DNA of 37,772 bases from Nocardia seriolae NBRC 15557 (GTDB taxonomy: Bacteria > Actinomycetota > Actinomycetes > Mycobacteriales > Mycobacteriaceae), in contig NZ_BJWY01000075.1 in the NCBI RefSeq assembly GCF_007990715.1, positions 1-37,772 of the forward strand, written 5' to 3'. This document shows, in pieces, positions 7,271-16,152 of the stretch. Both the position numbers and the translations under genes were made by a program. Every line of letters starts with the position of its first letter. Within the stretch, counting starts at the first letter, position 1. The notes beneath the pieces were generated by a model. That model ran no database searches. It was not told where the DNA came from and worked only from the letters and a program-made list of their open reading frames with translations.

Positions 7271-8710
7271 TCAGGCCTTCTCGACGGCCCGGTCGGTGAC
7301 GACCGGCTGAGCCAGGCGGGAGTGGAAGCGGGAGTAGCCGAAGTAGACGACCAGGCTGATCACAAGCCAGGCCGCGAAGCGCACCCAGGTCTCCCAGGGC
7401 AGCGACCAGATCAGGTAGACGGAGAAGCCGATGCCCACCAGTGGGACGACCGGCATCAGGGGCAGGCGGAATTCGCGGGGTTCGTCGGGGCGGGTGTAGC
7501 GCAGGACGATGACCGAGACGCTGACCACGATGAAGGCCATCAGAATGCCGATATTGGTCAGCTCCGCAACGGTATTGATCTTGAGCACGCCCGCGAGGAT
7601 GGCGGAGCCGATGCCGACGATCCAGGTGACGCGGGTGGGGACCTTGCGGGTCGGGTGGGTCTTGGCGAACCACTCCGGTAGCAGGCCGTCGCGGCTCATG
7701 GCGTACCAGACGCGGGTCACGCCCAGCATGAAGGTGAGCACCACGGTGATGATGCCGACGATCGCGCCGATGGCGATGATGTTCGCGACACCGGGCATGC
7801 CCGCGGATTTGAACGCGGTGGAAAAGCCGCTGGTGGGGCTGATCTCGGTGTACTTCTGCATGCCGGTGAGCACCAGGCAGGCCGCCACGTACAGCACCAT
7901 GGCGATGGCCAGCGAGTAGATGATCGCCTTGGGCAGATGCTTTTTCGCCTCGACGGACTCCTCGGCGGCGGTGCTCATGGCGTCATAGCCGAACACGGCG
8001 AAGAACACCGTGGCCGCACCGGTCCACACCGCACCGGTGCCGAACGGGAAGTACGGGTGGTAATTCGCGCTGTCGATCTTGAATACGCCGAGCACGATGA
8101 TCAGCAGCACGATCGCCACCTTGATCCCCACCGCCACGGTCTCGAACCGCCCCACGCTCTTGATGCCCCGCGACAGCACCCACGCGGTACCCAGGCAGAA
8201 CAGGATCGCGAACACGTCCACCTTGTGCCCGTCCCCGGTGCCCGCGGCCCCGAGCATCCAGTGCGGCAGGGTGATTCCGATCTGATCCAGCAGGAAGTTG
8301 AAGTACCCCGAGACGCCGATGGCGACCACCGCCGCCACCGCCACGTACTCGAGCAGCAGATCCCAGCCGATGAACCACCCGGCCAGCTCGCCCAGCGAGA
8401 CGTACCCGTAGGTGTAGGCCGACCCGGCCTTGGGCACCATGCCCGCGAACTCCGCATAGCACAGCGCCGCACACGCACTGGCCACACCCGCGATCAGGAA
8501 CGAGATGAGAACCGAAGGCCCCGTGGTGTTGTGGGCGACCGACCCGGCCAGCGCGAAGATCCCCGCGCCGATGATGCCGCCCACCCCGATGGCCGTCAGC
8601 TGCCACAGCCCGAGGTGCTTGGACAGCCGCTCATCGGTGGGCGTGTCGTCCTCGACCTCGGTGATCGGTTTGCGGCGCAGGATCTGCCCGCGCAACTCCG
8701 CAATCGACAT
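7271..8710 (-). CDS. APC-family amino acid permease (CAT-like)
   Basis: Amino acid/polyamine/organocation transporter of 479 residues with about twelve transmembrane segments, preceded by a charged 33-residue cytoplasmic leader. The first helix carries GVGGIIGAGIFALAG (about residues 42-56), the unwound substrate-binding motif of APC permeases. The next helices contain CYAEFAGMVPKAGSAYTYGY, typical of the cationic amino acid transporter/YfnA group. It probably imports amino acids by proton symport; the exact substrate is uncertain. It stands alone, separated from the convergent membrane pair by a hairpin and divergent from the HsaA-like gene across 241 nt. Proline genes 2.5 kb away make amino-acid uptake a fitting role but do not prove a link. 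Confidence 0.9.
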   Translation of the reverse strand: MSIAELRGQILRRKPITEVEDDTPTDERLSKHLGLWQLTAIGVGGIIGAGIFALAGSVAHNTTGPSVLISFLIAGVASACAALCYAEFAGMVPKAGSAYTYGYVSLGELAGWFIGWDLLLEYVAVAAVVAIGVSGYFNFLLDQIGITLPHWMLGAAGTGDGHKVDVFAILFCLGTAWVLSRGIKSVGRFETVAVGIKVAIVLLIIVLGVFKIDSANYHPYFPFGTGAVWTGAATVFFAVFGYDAMSTAAEESVEAKKHLPKAIIYSLAIAMVLYVAACLVLTGMQKYTEISPTSGFSTAFKSAGMPGVANIIAIGAIVGIITVVLTFMLGVTRVWYAMSRDGLLPEWFAKTHPTRKVPTRVTWIVGIGSAILAGVLKINTVAELTNIGILMAFIVVSVSVIVLRYTRPDEPREFRLPLMPVVPLVGIGFSVYLIWSLPWETWVRFAAWLVISLVVYFGYSRFHSRLAQPVVTDRAVEKA

Positions 8711-8800
8711 GCGGGATCCTTTCGTTCCGCTGCGCCCCGCGACGATGCGGCGTAACGCAGCTCACACTCGAGCCAGGTCAGCTAATCCGACCATGCCCCG

Positions 8801-8814
8801 GCCTGTGATCAGGC
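8801..8814. promoter_or_regulatory. Dyad in permease / monooxygenase divergent region
   Basis: GCCTG-TGAT-CAGGC is a perfect 5-bp dyad near the middle of the 241-nt region between the divergent permease and HsaA-like genes, followed by an AT-rich GGTTAAATAAAG stretch that may hold a promoter. Regulator unknown. Confidence 0.3.
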
Positions 8815-8909
8815 AGTTGGTTAAATAAAGTTCAGAAACCTTGTCCGACCGGCCAAAGCCGTCGTCTCCGCCGCGCGTCGCGGGCCTCGGTGAACTAACC
8901 TCAAATCGA

Positions 8910-8917
8910 AACGTGTT
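8910..8917. promoter_or_regulatory. KstR-like core half-sites
   Basis: AACGTGTT matches the AAC-N2-GTT core of the KstR cholesterol-regulon operator and lies 34 nt upstream of the HsaA-like start. The outer T and A of the full consensus are missing, so this is a weak candidate. Confidence 0.25.
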
Positions 8918-8951
8918 CCTTTCGGTATCTCTAGGTGGGGGTTCAGTCCAC

Positions 8952-10148
8952 GTGACCCTGGGCGTGTACGACCATGAAGTGCTCGACGCGATCGAGAAGC
9001 TGCTTCCGGTGCTGCGCGAGCGCGCGCAGGAAACCGAGGATCTGCGCCGCATTCCCGACGAAACCATCGCGGACCTGCGCGCTACCGGATTCTTCCGGCT
9101 GATGCAGCCGACGCAGTGGGGCGGCTACGCCGCCGAGCCGGTGATCGTCTACGACGCCATCCGCCGCCTCTCGCGCGCCTGCGGATCGACCGGCTGGGTG
9201 TCGAGCGTGCTCGGCGTGCACCCGTGGCACATCGCGCTCTTCGATCAGCAAGCGCAGCAGGAGGTCTGGGGCGAGAACCGGGAGGCTCTGGTCTGCTCCT
9301 CCTACGCCCCGATGGGCGGTGGCCTGCGGGTCGAGGGCGGCTATCGGGTCAGCGGCGCGTGGAAGTACTCCTCGGGCTGCGATCACGGTGACTGGGCGCT
9401 GGTCGGCGGCCCGGTGCTCGCGGACGGCGCGCCCGTCATGATCGACGGCCTGCCGCTGTTCGGCAGCTTCCTCATCCCCAAGTCCGATTTCACCATCGAC
9501 CACGTGTGGGACACCTTCGGCCTGGCCGGCACCGGCTCCAATACCCTTGTGGTGCAGGATGTTTTCGTCCCCGAGTACCGGTTCCTGAGCTTCCAGGCCA
9601 TGAACGACGGCTCCATGCCGGGCGCACAGGTCAATACCGAGCCGCTCTACCGCATGCCGTGGGGCACCATCATGCCCACCGGCATCTCGGCACCGGTGCT
9701 CGGCATGGCCGAGGGCGCACGCGACTTCTACGTCGAATACCAGCGTGAGCGCTGGCGGGTCGGCTTCGCCGGTGAGCAGGCCAAGCACGACCCGTACATC
9801 ACCGAGCGGGTGGGCCGCGTGACCAGTGACATCGACGCCTCCTGGCGGCAGCTGTCGGGCCACATCGTCGAGGAGTACGAGACCATCCTGGCCGGTCAGG
9901 AAGTCTCGATCGACACCCGCCTGGACGCGCGCCGCGACCAGGTCCGAGCCACCCAGCGCTGCGTCGCCGCCATCGACGTGTTCATGGAATCGGCCGGGGC
10001 GGCGGCACTCTCGAAGGGCACGCCGTTGCAGCGGCTGTTCCGCGACGCCCGCGCGGCGCGCGTGCAGGCCACCAATGAGGCGGAGCGGGTCTACGACATG
10101 TACGGCAAGTACAAGTTCGGCCTCGACCCGCTCCTGATCATGGTGTAG
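8952..10148 (+). CDS. HsaA-like flavin-dependent monooxygenase, oxygenase component
   Basis: Acyl-CoA-dehydrogenase-fold flavin monooxygenase of 398 residues. It is close to HsaA, the oxygenase that hydroxylates the phenolic A ring of the steroid catabolite 3-HSA using reduced flavin from HsaB. Shared landmarks run the whole length: QPTQWGG, CGSTGWVSS, VHPWHIALFDQ, SSYAPMGGG, YSSGCDHGDW, GTGSNTLVVQDVFVP, RMPWGT and the end FGLDPLLIMV. GTG 8952 follows GGTGGGGG at good spacing and gives HsaA's length; the frame is open further up without homology. No flavin reductase or other kst gene is adjacent, so the substrate may be another phenol, and reduced flavin must come from elsewhere. The second residues of the motifs look intact, so I expect activity. 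Confidence 0.85.
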   Translation: MTLGVYDHEVLDAIEKLLPVLRERAQETEDLRRIPDETIADLRATGFFRLMQPTQWGGYAAEPVIVYDAIRRLSRACGSTGWVSSVLGVHPWHIALFDQQAQQEVWGENREALVCSSYAPMGGGLRVEGGYRVSGAWKYSSGCDHGDWALVGGPVLADGAPVMIDGLPLFGSFLIPKSDFTIDHVWDTFGLAGTGSNTLVVQDVFVPEYRFLSFQAMNDGSMPGAQVNTEPLYRMPWGTIMPTGISAPVLGMAEGARDFYVEYQRERWRVGFAGEQAKHDPYITERVGRVTSDIDASWRQLSGHIVEEYETILAGQEVSIDTRLDARRDQVRATQRCVAAIDVFMESAGAAALSKGTPLQRLFRDARAARVQATNEAERVYDMYGKYKFGLDPLLIMV

Positions 10149-10153
10149 TCCCC

Positions 10154-11113
10154 TCAGCCTCGAGCGCCCGGCCGGAATGATCGCAGGAAGAACGCGAGAT
10201 TGGCCGGGCGCTCGGCCAATCGGCGCATGAAGTAGCCGTACCACTGGTCGCCGTAGGGCACATAGGTGCGCAGGTGCGCGCCCGTGCCGACCAGCCGCCG
10301 CTGTTCGTCGTCGCGGATGCCGTAGAGCATCTGGAACTCGAACCGGTCGGCCGTGCGGCGGCCCGATCGCAGGTATCCCGTCGCGGCGTCGAGCATCACC
10401 GGATCGTGGGTGGCCACCATCGGATAGCCCTGTCCGCGCATCAGAATGTCCAGGCAGCGCAGATACGACGCATCCACCTCGTCACGGGCCTGATAGGCCA
10501 CGCCCTCGGGTTCCCGATACGCGCCCTTGCACAACCGGATTCGAGATCCCGGCCCCGACAGGTCGCGGCAGTCGCCCTCGGTGCGCAGCAGATACGCCTG
10601 CAGGACCGTGCCCACCCAGGAGAAGTCCGCACGCAGTGCGCGCACCACGGCGAGGGTCGAATCGGTGGTGGTGTGATCCTCGGCGTCCACGGTGACCCAC
10701 ACCCCCGCCGCCGCGGCGGCGGTACAGATCTTGTGCGCGTGCTCGAGCGCGATGGCGTGCCCGTCCCGCGGCAGCGACTGCCCCAGCGCCGACAGTTTGA
10801 GCGAAACCTCCAGCGGCCGAACCTCTCCCGCAGCCGCGGGTAGCTCGCCCAGGGCTTCGAGCAGGGTCAGGTAGTGCGACACGGTCGAGCGCGCCTGCGC
10901 GATCTCGGTGGTGTCCTCACCGAGGTAGTCGATGCTGGCGTAGCGCCCCGAGTCGAGCAGGGCGGTGGTGGCCGCGGCCGCGTGCGCCTCGGTTTCCCCG
11001 GCGACGAAGCGCGCCAACACCTTCCGGGTCGAGGACAATCCGGTGACGGTCCTCTCGACCCGCGCCGACCGCGAGGCCGCCAGCAGCGCCGGACGCAACG
11101 TGGTGGTGAACAT
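10154..11113 (-). CDS. putB: Proline dehydrogenase
   Basis: FAD-dependent proline dehydrogenase, 319 residues, oxidising L-proline to pyrroline-5-carboxylate and passing electrons to the membrane quinone pool. It is the short monofunctional form. Landmarks of the TIM barrel are LEVSLKLSALGQ, WVTVDAEDHT, RLCKGAYREPEG, VATHDP, FEFQMLYGIRDDE and the terminal YFMRRLAERPAN, whose two arginines bind the substrate carboxylate. Its ATG overlaps the pruA stop (TGATG), so pruA and putB are coupled, which would help hand on the reactive intermediate. The order pruA-putB matches mycobacteria. A 13-bp hairpin overlaps the 3' end of the gene. Confidence 0.95.
   Translation of the reverse strand: MFTTTLRPALLAASRSARVERTVTGLSSTRKVLARFVAGETEAHAAAATTALLDSGRYASIDYLGEDTTEIAQARSTVSHYLTLLEALGELPAAAGEVRPLEVSLKLSALGQSLPRDGHAIALEHAHKICTAAAAAGVWVTVDAEDHTTTDSTLAVVRALRADFSWVGTVLQAYLLRTEGDCRDLSGPGSRIRLCKGAYREPEGVAYQARDEVDASYLRCLDILMRGQGYPMVATHDPVMLDAATGYLRSGRRTADRFEFQMLYGIRDDEQRRLVGTGAHLRTYVPYGDQWYGYFMRRLAERPANLAFFLRSFRPGARG
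10161..10214. terminator. Hairpin at putB 3' end
   Basis: CGAGCGCCCGGCC (10161-10173) and GGCCGGGCGCTCG (10202-10214) are a perfect 13-bp inverted repeat with a 28-nt loop. It lies inside the last putB codons, where the convergent HsaA-like gene also ends, and may stop transcription from both sides. Confidence 0.5.
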
Positions 11114-12765
11114 CAGCGCGCCCCCGCTTCGGTCGCCTGGTGCGGATACCGGTGATCGCGAGGCGGCACGAAGGTCTCCTTGATGGTGCGCGCCGAGGTC
11201 CAGCGCAGCAGATTCTGCGCCGATCCGGCCTTGTCATTGGTGCCCGAGGCGCGGGAACCGCCGAAGGGCTGCTGGCCGACCACCGCGCCGGTCGGCTTGT
11301 CATTGATGTAGAAGTTGCCCGCCGCGAACCGAAGTCGCTCGGTGGCCGTCGCCACCGCGGCCCGATCCTCGGCGATCACCGCGCCGGTGAGCGCGTAGGC
11401 CGACCCGCGATCGATCAACCCCAGCACGTCCTCGAATCCGCTCGGCGTGGAGTCGTCGTACACGTGCACCGCCAGGATCGGCCCGAAATATTCGGTGCGG
11501 AACGCCTCGTCGACCGGGTCCTCGCCCAGCAGCACGGTCGGTTCCACGAACCAGCCCACGCTGTCATCGGCGCGCCCGCCGGTGAGCACGGTCAGGCTCG
11601 GCGTGGCCTTGGCCCGCTCGAGCGCGGCCACACTGCGGTCGAAGGCCCGCCGATCGATCAGCGCCCCACCGTAATTGGTGAAATCGGTGACATCGCCGTA
11701 GGACAGCTCCGACACCTTCCCCAGGAAGTCCCCCGACATCCGCGCCCACACCGACTTCGGAACGAACGCCCGCGACGCGGCCGAACACTTCTGCCCCTGA
11801 TAGTCGAACGCCCCGCGAATCAGGGCCGTACTCAACACCTCCGGATCGGCCGAGGAGTGCGCGACCACGAAATCCTTGCCGCCGGTCTCCCCGACCAGCC
11901 GCGGATAGGTGTCGTACCCGGCGATATTCTCCGCCACCGACCGCCACAAATGCTGGAAGGTCCCCGTGGACCCGGTGAAGTGAATCCCGGCCAGCCGCCG
12001 ATCGGCCAGCGCCACCGCCGACACCTCGGGCCCGTGCCCGTGCACCACATTGATCACTCCCGGCGGCAGGCCCGCCGCTTCGAGCAGCTTCATCGTCCAG
12101 TGCGCCGAAAAGGCCTGCGTCGGCGAGGGTTTCCACACCACCGTATTGCCCATCAGCGCGGGAGCGGTCGGCAGGTTCCCCGCGATCGCCGTGAAGTTGA
12201 ACGGCGTGATCGCGTACACGAACCCTTCCAGCGGCCGGTATTCCACCCGGTTCCACACCCCGGCCGTCGAAATCGGCTGCTCGGCCAGCATGCCCCGCGC
12301 GAAGTGCACATTGAACCGCCAGAAATCCACCAGCTCACACGGCGCATCGATCTCGGCCTGATACACGCTCTTGGACTGCCCGAGCATGGTCGCCGCCGCC
12401 ACCGTCTCCCGCCACGGCCCCGACAGCAGATCCGCCGCCCGCAGGAACACCGCCGCCCGCTCGTCGAACGACAACCCCCGCCACCCCGGCCCCGCCGCGG
12501 CCGCCGCCTCGATGGCCTCGGCCGTATCCCGTGCCTCGGCCACGGTGATCGACCCCAGCACCGCCGAATGCCGATGCGGCTGCACCACGTCGACCACCGC
12601 CCCCGCCCCGCGCCGCTCCTTGCCCCCGATCACATGCGGAATCTCGAGCCCGGTGTCGGCGAGCTCGGCCAGCTTGTCGCGCAACCGCGCCCGCTCGGGA
12701 CTCCCGGGCGCGAACGACCCCACCGGGTCGTTCACCGGCGGCGGAGTGACCGTGACAGCGTCCAT
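11113..12765 (-). CDS. pruA: 1-pyrroline-5-carboxylate dehydrogenase
   Basis: NAD-dependent aldehyde dehydrogenase that converts pyrroline-5-carboxylate (as glutamate semialdehyde) to glutamate, the second step of proline catabolism. The 550-residue product has the PruA N-terminus (EIPHVIGGKE), the Rossmann part ending FTGSTGTFQHL, the general base Glu in LVGETGGKD and the nucleophile Cys in YQGQKCSAASR. The C-terminal part carries EYFGPILAVHVYDD and FGGSRASGTNDKAG, typical of this group. AGGAGG lies 5 nt upstream of ATG 12765. The open frame runs on for over 1.4 kb upstream, but that is the antisense shadow of pruC. It is the first gene of a pruA-putB operon divergent from pruC. Confidence 0.96.
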   Translation of the reverse strand: MDAVTVTPPPVNDPVGSFAPGSPERARLRDKLAELADTGLEIPHVIGGKERRGAGAVVDVVQPHRHSAVLGSITVAEARDTAEAIEAAAAAGPGWRGLSFDERAAVFLRAADLLSGPWRETVAAATMLGQSKSVYQAEIDAPCELVDFWRFNVHFARGMLAEQPISTAGVWNRVEYRPLEGFVYAITPFNFTAIAGNLPTAPALMGNTVVWKPSPTQAFSAHWTMKLLEAAGLPPGVINVVHGHGPEVSAVALADRRLAGIHFTGSTGTFQHLWRSVAENIAGYDTYPRLVGETGGKDFVVAHSSADPEVLSTALIRGAFDYQGQKCSAASRAFVPKSVWARMSGDFLGKVSELSYGDVTDFTNYGGALIDRRAFDRSVAALERAKATPSLTVLTGGRADDSVGWFVEPTVLLGEDPVDEAFRTEYFGPILAVHVYDDSTPSGFEDVLGLIDRGSAYALTGAVIAEDRAAVATATERLRFAAGNFYINDKPTGAVVGQQPFGGSRASGTNDKAGSAQNLLRWTSARTIKETFVPPRDHRYPHQATEAGAR

Positions 12766-12784
12766 GACAACCTCCTGGCGGAAT

Positions 12785-12835
12785 GTGGCCCGAGCCACTG
12801 AGCGAATACGCCGAGTCAACCCCGAACCGGGCCAC
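12785..12835. promoter_or_regulatory. Candidate operator in pruC-pruA intergenic region
   Basis: GTGGCCCG (12785-12792) and CGGGCCAC (12828-12835) are a perfect 8-bp inverted repeat with centres 43 nt apart, about four helical turns. A further GGGCCCGA lies at about 12864. They sit in the 226-nt region between divergent pruA and pruC and may bind PruC or loop the promoter. Confidence 0.4.
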
Positions 12836-12991
12836 GAATATTGAGCCGATAGGCCAAACCCGGGCCCGAAGTGTTGTACGTTCGGCTGAATGCGGTCCCG
12901 GCCAACGCCCCGCGTGCGGCACCCCGACGGCCGCGAGGACGTGCCTGAGCATCGGCATCCCCACCCGCGCTCGAACATTGGAGGAACGACC

Positions 12992-14782
12992 GTGGCCGTA
13001 GACAATTCCGGCAGGGCCCTCGGCGCTTTCTCCGTCCCGCTGGAGGGTGGCGCGGAGTCGTGGCCCACGCGCGGCCGTGGCGGCGCCCGCTCGGACGGAC
13101 CCAACGACGGTGGCAGCCCCTCCCTGGACCTCGATCGGCCGGTCACCGCAGTGGGTGCCCCCCTGCGTGAGCTGCTCGATGCGCTCGGCTCGACGCTGGT
13201 CGAACTGCTCGACGCGCCGCGGGGAGACGAGGTGCCCATTCGTTCGGTCGCGCTGGTGGACGGTGCGGATCTGGCCTCGGAAACCGTTGTGCACGGACCG
13301 GTATCGGACATGTACCTGCACGTGGGCATTGCCGAGGCCGAGGCGGTGCGCTGGTTGCGGGACCTCGAACACCGTCCCGCCGCGCAGCGGGCCCGAGTCG
13401 TACTGTCGAAGACCGCCGTCGAATCCGACGGGTTGCGGCGGGCGGCGTCGGCGGCGGGCGTGGCGGTGGTCGCGGTGCATCCGCGGGCGCGGTGGGACCA
13501 CGTGTATCCGCTGATTCGGCGGATGCTGGAGCGGAGTGGGCGGGCGCGGGAGAACGCCGAGCGGGAGCTGCTCGGGACGGATACGGACCTGTTCGGGTTG
13601 GCGCAGATCATCGCGCAGAACGCCGGTGGGATGGTGACCATCGAGGATGCGCAGTCGCACGTGCTGGCGTACTCCGCCTCCAATGAGGCCGCGGATCGGC
13701 TGCGCGTGCAGTCGATTCTGGGGCGCGAGGGGCCGCGCGAGTATCTGCGCATCCTGCAGCAGTGGGGCGTCTTCGATCGGCTGCGGAACTCCGACGAGGT
13801 CGTCGACCTGCCCGCCCACGCCGATCTCGATATCAAACACCGCCTGGCCGTGGGGATTCGGCGCGCGGGCGAGAGCAGCGGTGCCACGGTGCTCGGATCC
13901 ATCTGGTTGCAGGAGGGTGAGCGGCCGTTCAAATCCGGTGCGGCGGAGGTGTTGCGCGGCGCGTCGGCCATTGCCGCGCGGATCATTTCGCGCGGTCTGG
14001 ACGCGCCGTCCACCGAGGCACTGCTGATCCAGCGCTTGTTCGGTGCGCGCGGGGGCGGTGTGGACGTGCCGTCGGTGGCCAGTGCACTGGGCATCCCGGT
14101 GGACGGCCCGGCCGCTGTCATCGGGTTCGCACTCGTCGGCGCGGGCCACCCCGACACCGAGCCGTCGGCCCTGGGCAGCACACTTCGCCTGCGGGCCAGT
14201 GCCTTCCGTCGCGACTCGCTGACCGCGCGGATCGGCGAACGCGCCTACATTCTGCTGCCGCGTTTCCAATCCGCGCGCGGCGTCACCGCCTGGACCCGCC
14301 AGCTGGTCGACCAGCTCGAGGCCACCGGCACCGCCATACTGCGGGCCGCCATCGCGATCCCCGTCCCCGACCTCGGCGAGGTCGCCCGCGCCCGGCTGGA
14401 GGTCGATCGCGTACTCGACAGCACCGCCTTCTCGAAGGACCGCGTCACCACCCTCGCCGAATCCCGGACGGCCGTGCTGCTCGGTGAGATCCTCGATCTC
14501 ATCGCCGACCGCCCGGAACTCCACGATCCGCGCCTGACCGCGCTGTTCGACTACGACCGCGGCCACGCCGCCCAGCTCGAGACGAGCGTGAATCACTATC
14601 TGCGCCACCACGGCGACGTGCGTGCCGCCGCCACCGCCCTGAGCATTCATCCGAATACGCTGCGCTACCGGCTGCGTCGCGCCCAGGACATCACCGGCAT
14701 AGATCTCGACGACCCGGCCGATCGCCTGCTGCTGGAGTTGCAACTGGCCCGCCACCGCCGCGGCGACGACGGGCCACACTGA
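12992..14782 (+). CDS. pruC: PucR-family activator of proline catabolism
   Basis: PucR-type transcriptional regulator, 596 residues from GTG 12992, which has GGAGG 7 nt upstream; the frame is open further up but without homology. After a glycine-rich, probably disordered leader of about 45 residues comes a sensory region. A GGDEF-like central part follows, and a C-terminal helix-turn-helix (ALSIHPNTLRYRLRRAQ, near residue 560) is the family hallmark. It stands divergent from pruA-putB exactly as the mycobacterial activator PruC stands beside its pruA-putB operon, so I infer it activates that operon in response to proline or pyrroline-5-carboxylate. The naming rests mainly on synteny and family. 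Confidence 0.85.
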   Translation: MAVDNSGRALGAFSVPLEGGAESWPTRGRGGARSDGPNDGGSPSLDLDRPVTAVGAPLRELLDALGSTLVELLDAPRGDEVPIRSVALVDGADLASETVVHGPVSDMYLHVGIAEAEAVRWLRDLEHRPAAQRARVVLSKTAVESDGLRRAASAAGVAVVAVHPRARWDHVYPLIRRMLERSGRARENAERELLGTDTDLFGLAQIIAQNAGGMVTIEDAQSHVLAYSASNEAADRLRVQSILGREGPREYLRILQQWGVFDRLRNSDEVVDLPAHADLDIKHRLAVGIRRAGESSGATVLGSIWLQEGERPFKSGAAEVLRGASAIAARIISRGLDAPSTEALLIQRLFGARGGGVDVPSVASALGIPVDGPAAVIGFALVGAGHPDTEPSALGSTLRLRASAFRRDSLTARIGERAYILLPRFQSARGVTAWTRQLVDQLEATGTAILRAAIAIPVPDLGEVARARLEVDRVLDSTAFSKDRVTTLAESRTAVLLGEILDLIADRPELHDPRLTALFDYDRGHAAQLETSVNHYLRHHGDVRAAATALSIHPNTLRYRLRRAQDITGIDLDDPADRLLLELQLARHRRGDDGPH

Positions 14783-14801
14783 TCCGGAACATAGCGCGCG
14801 G

Positions 14802-16037
14802 CTAGCAGTTCGACGGTGCGGGCTCACCGCGGAAACGGGCGTCGATCCAGCTCACGGCCGCGGGCGCACCCAGCACGGCCGTGGTGAGATGGTCGGGGCC
14901 GGGGAACAATTCGGCTTCCACCCGGACCCCGCCCGCACAGTAGCGGCGCATCGTATTGGCGATGGCGTCGACGGGAATGAGCGCGTCCTGCGGGGCATGC
15001 CATTCGAAGATCGGGGTGGCGGGCAGCCCGTCGAAGAGCTCGAGACTGTTGTCCTCCACCACATGTCGTGCGTCCGGGTCCTCCACCAGCGAGGTGGAGG
15101 AGGCGAAATCCAGGACGCTGTGGCCCGCGCCCGCGACCAGGATGTCATTGGTGCAGCCATTGCCGATGGCATTGCGCACCGCCAGTCCGGCCGGGTTCAT
15201 GCTGTTGCTGACCGGCAGCTGCGCCGGATACTCGCGTTCCAGGCCGATGGCCGCGGCCAGTGCCAGCCCGAACACCGGATGATGCTGGTAGCCCAGCGCT
15301 TCGATCATCTTGACCAGATTCATCGGCACCCCGCCCGCCGCCGCTCCGGCCAACCGCAGCTCCGGCGCGTAGCGCGGCTGCAATGCCGCGGCCCACGCGG
15401 TCGCCATGCCGCCACCCGAATACCCCAGCAGCGCAACCGGACTCACCGCCAACCCGAACTCGCGCACCCGCTGTACCGCGCGAATCCCGTCGAGGGTGAT
15501 CAGCCCGCCCAGCCGGGCCGCGCCATAGGCGATGGTCGGGCCCAGATGATCGGGCAGCGCGATCGACCAGCCGCGCAGCAGCAGCCCGTTGAGCACCGGC
15601 GCCTCCCGGACCGCCAGATTCGGGTCCTGGGTGTAGAGCACATGGGAGACAGCGCATTTGGTGCCGAGGCCATTGATGATGTGCTGATAGGACAGCAGTG
15701 GCGCACCGGGCGCGGCATTGGCGGGGCGCAGCACGGTGGTGGTGGCGGCGATCGGATTCCCGGCGGAATTGGTGGACCGGAACTTCACCAGCGACACCGA
15801 CACACCCGGGAAGGTGACCAGCGGCGGCATCGGCCGCACCGCCAGGACCTCGCCGGGGACGGCGGCCGCGAAATTCGGCGGGGCCTGGTAGAAGGGATCG
15901 GGATCCGGTGTGGGGTAGAGCGGCGACGCGCCCGCGGGCGTGGCGGCGAGCACCAGCAGCGCGGGCAGGGCACCGAGCGCGATCAGACGGCATACGCGGG
16001 AACTGCCCGCGCCGCGACGAATCACGGCGGTTATCAC
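14802..16037 (-). CDS. Secreted LIP-family lipase (second of tandem pair)
   Basis: Secretory lipase/esterase of the LIP family, 411 residues. Residues 1-38 are a signal peptide (RRGAGSSR, then a hydrophobic stretch ending TPAGA). The mature part opens with DPFYQAPPNF, typical of the family. The nucleophile Ser lies in LLGYSGGGMATAW. A catalytic Asp is likely in HAPQDALIP and a His in GPDHLTT. It ends with a Cys. GTG 16037 is preceded by GGAGGT 9 nt away, which decides the start over an ATG at 16082. It lies 115 nt downstream of a paralogous lipase on the same strand and probably shares its transcript. Role: hydrolysis of external acylglycerols or esters. Confidence 0.88.
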   Translation of the reverse strand: MITAVIRRGAGSSRVCRLIALGALPALLVLAATPAGASPLYPTPDPDPFYQAPPNFAAAVPGEVLAVRPMPPLVTFPGVSVSLVKFRSTNSAGNPIAATTTVLRPANAAPGAPLLSYQHIINGLGTKCAVSHVLYTQDPNLAVREAPVLNGLLLRGWSIALPDHLGPTIAYGAARLGGLITLDGIRAVQRVREFGLAVSPVALLGYSGGGMATAWAAALQPRYAPELRLAGAAAGGVPMNLVKMIEALGYQHHPVFGLALAAAIGLEREYPAQLPVSNSMNPAGLAVRNAIGNGCTNDILVAGAGHSVLDFASSTSLVEDPDARHVVEDNSLELFDGLPATPIFEWHAPQDALIPVDAIANTMRRYCAGGVRVEAELFPGPDHLTTAVLGAPAAVSWIDARFRGEPAPSNC

Positions 16038-16152
16038 GGTATAGGTACCTCCGGTGGGTCGCTGACAAGTTGCCGATAGCACTGTCGGTCGTCCGGACCG
16101 ACAACCGATCGCGACACGCCGACGGTTTCGACAGCCGAATCGCGGTGACGGG

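Noticed and set aside
12335..14827. Very long open frames antisense to pruC, and long frames antisense to many other genes
   Set aside because: They are shadows caused by high third-position GC. They are Arg/Pro/Gly-rich, lack ribosome-binding sites and family motifs, and the opposite strand holds a clear gene.
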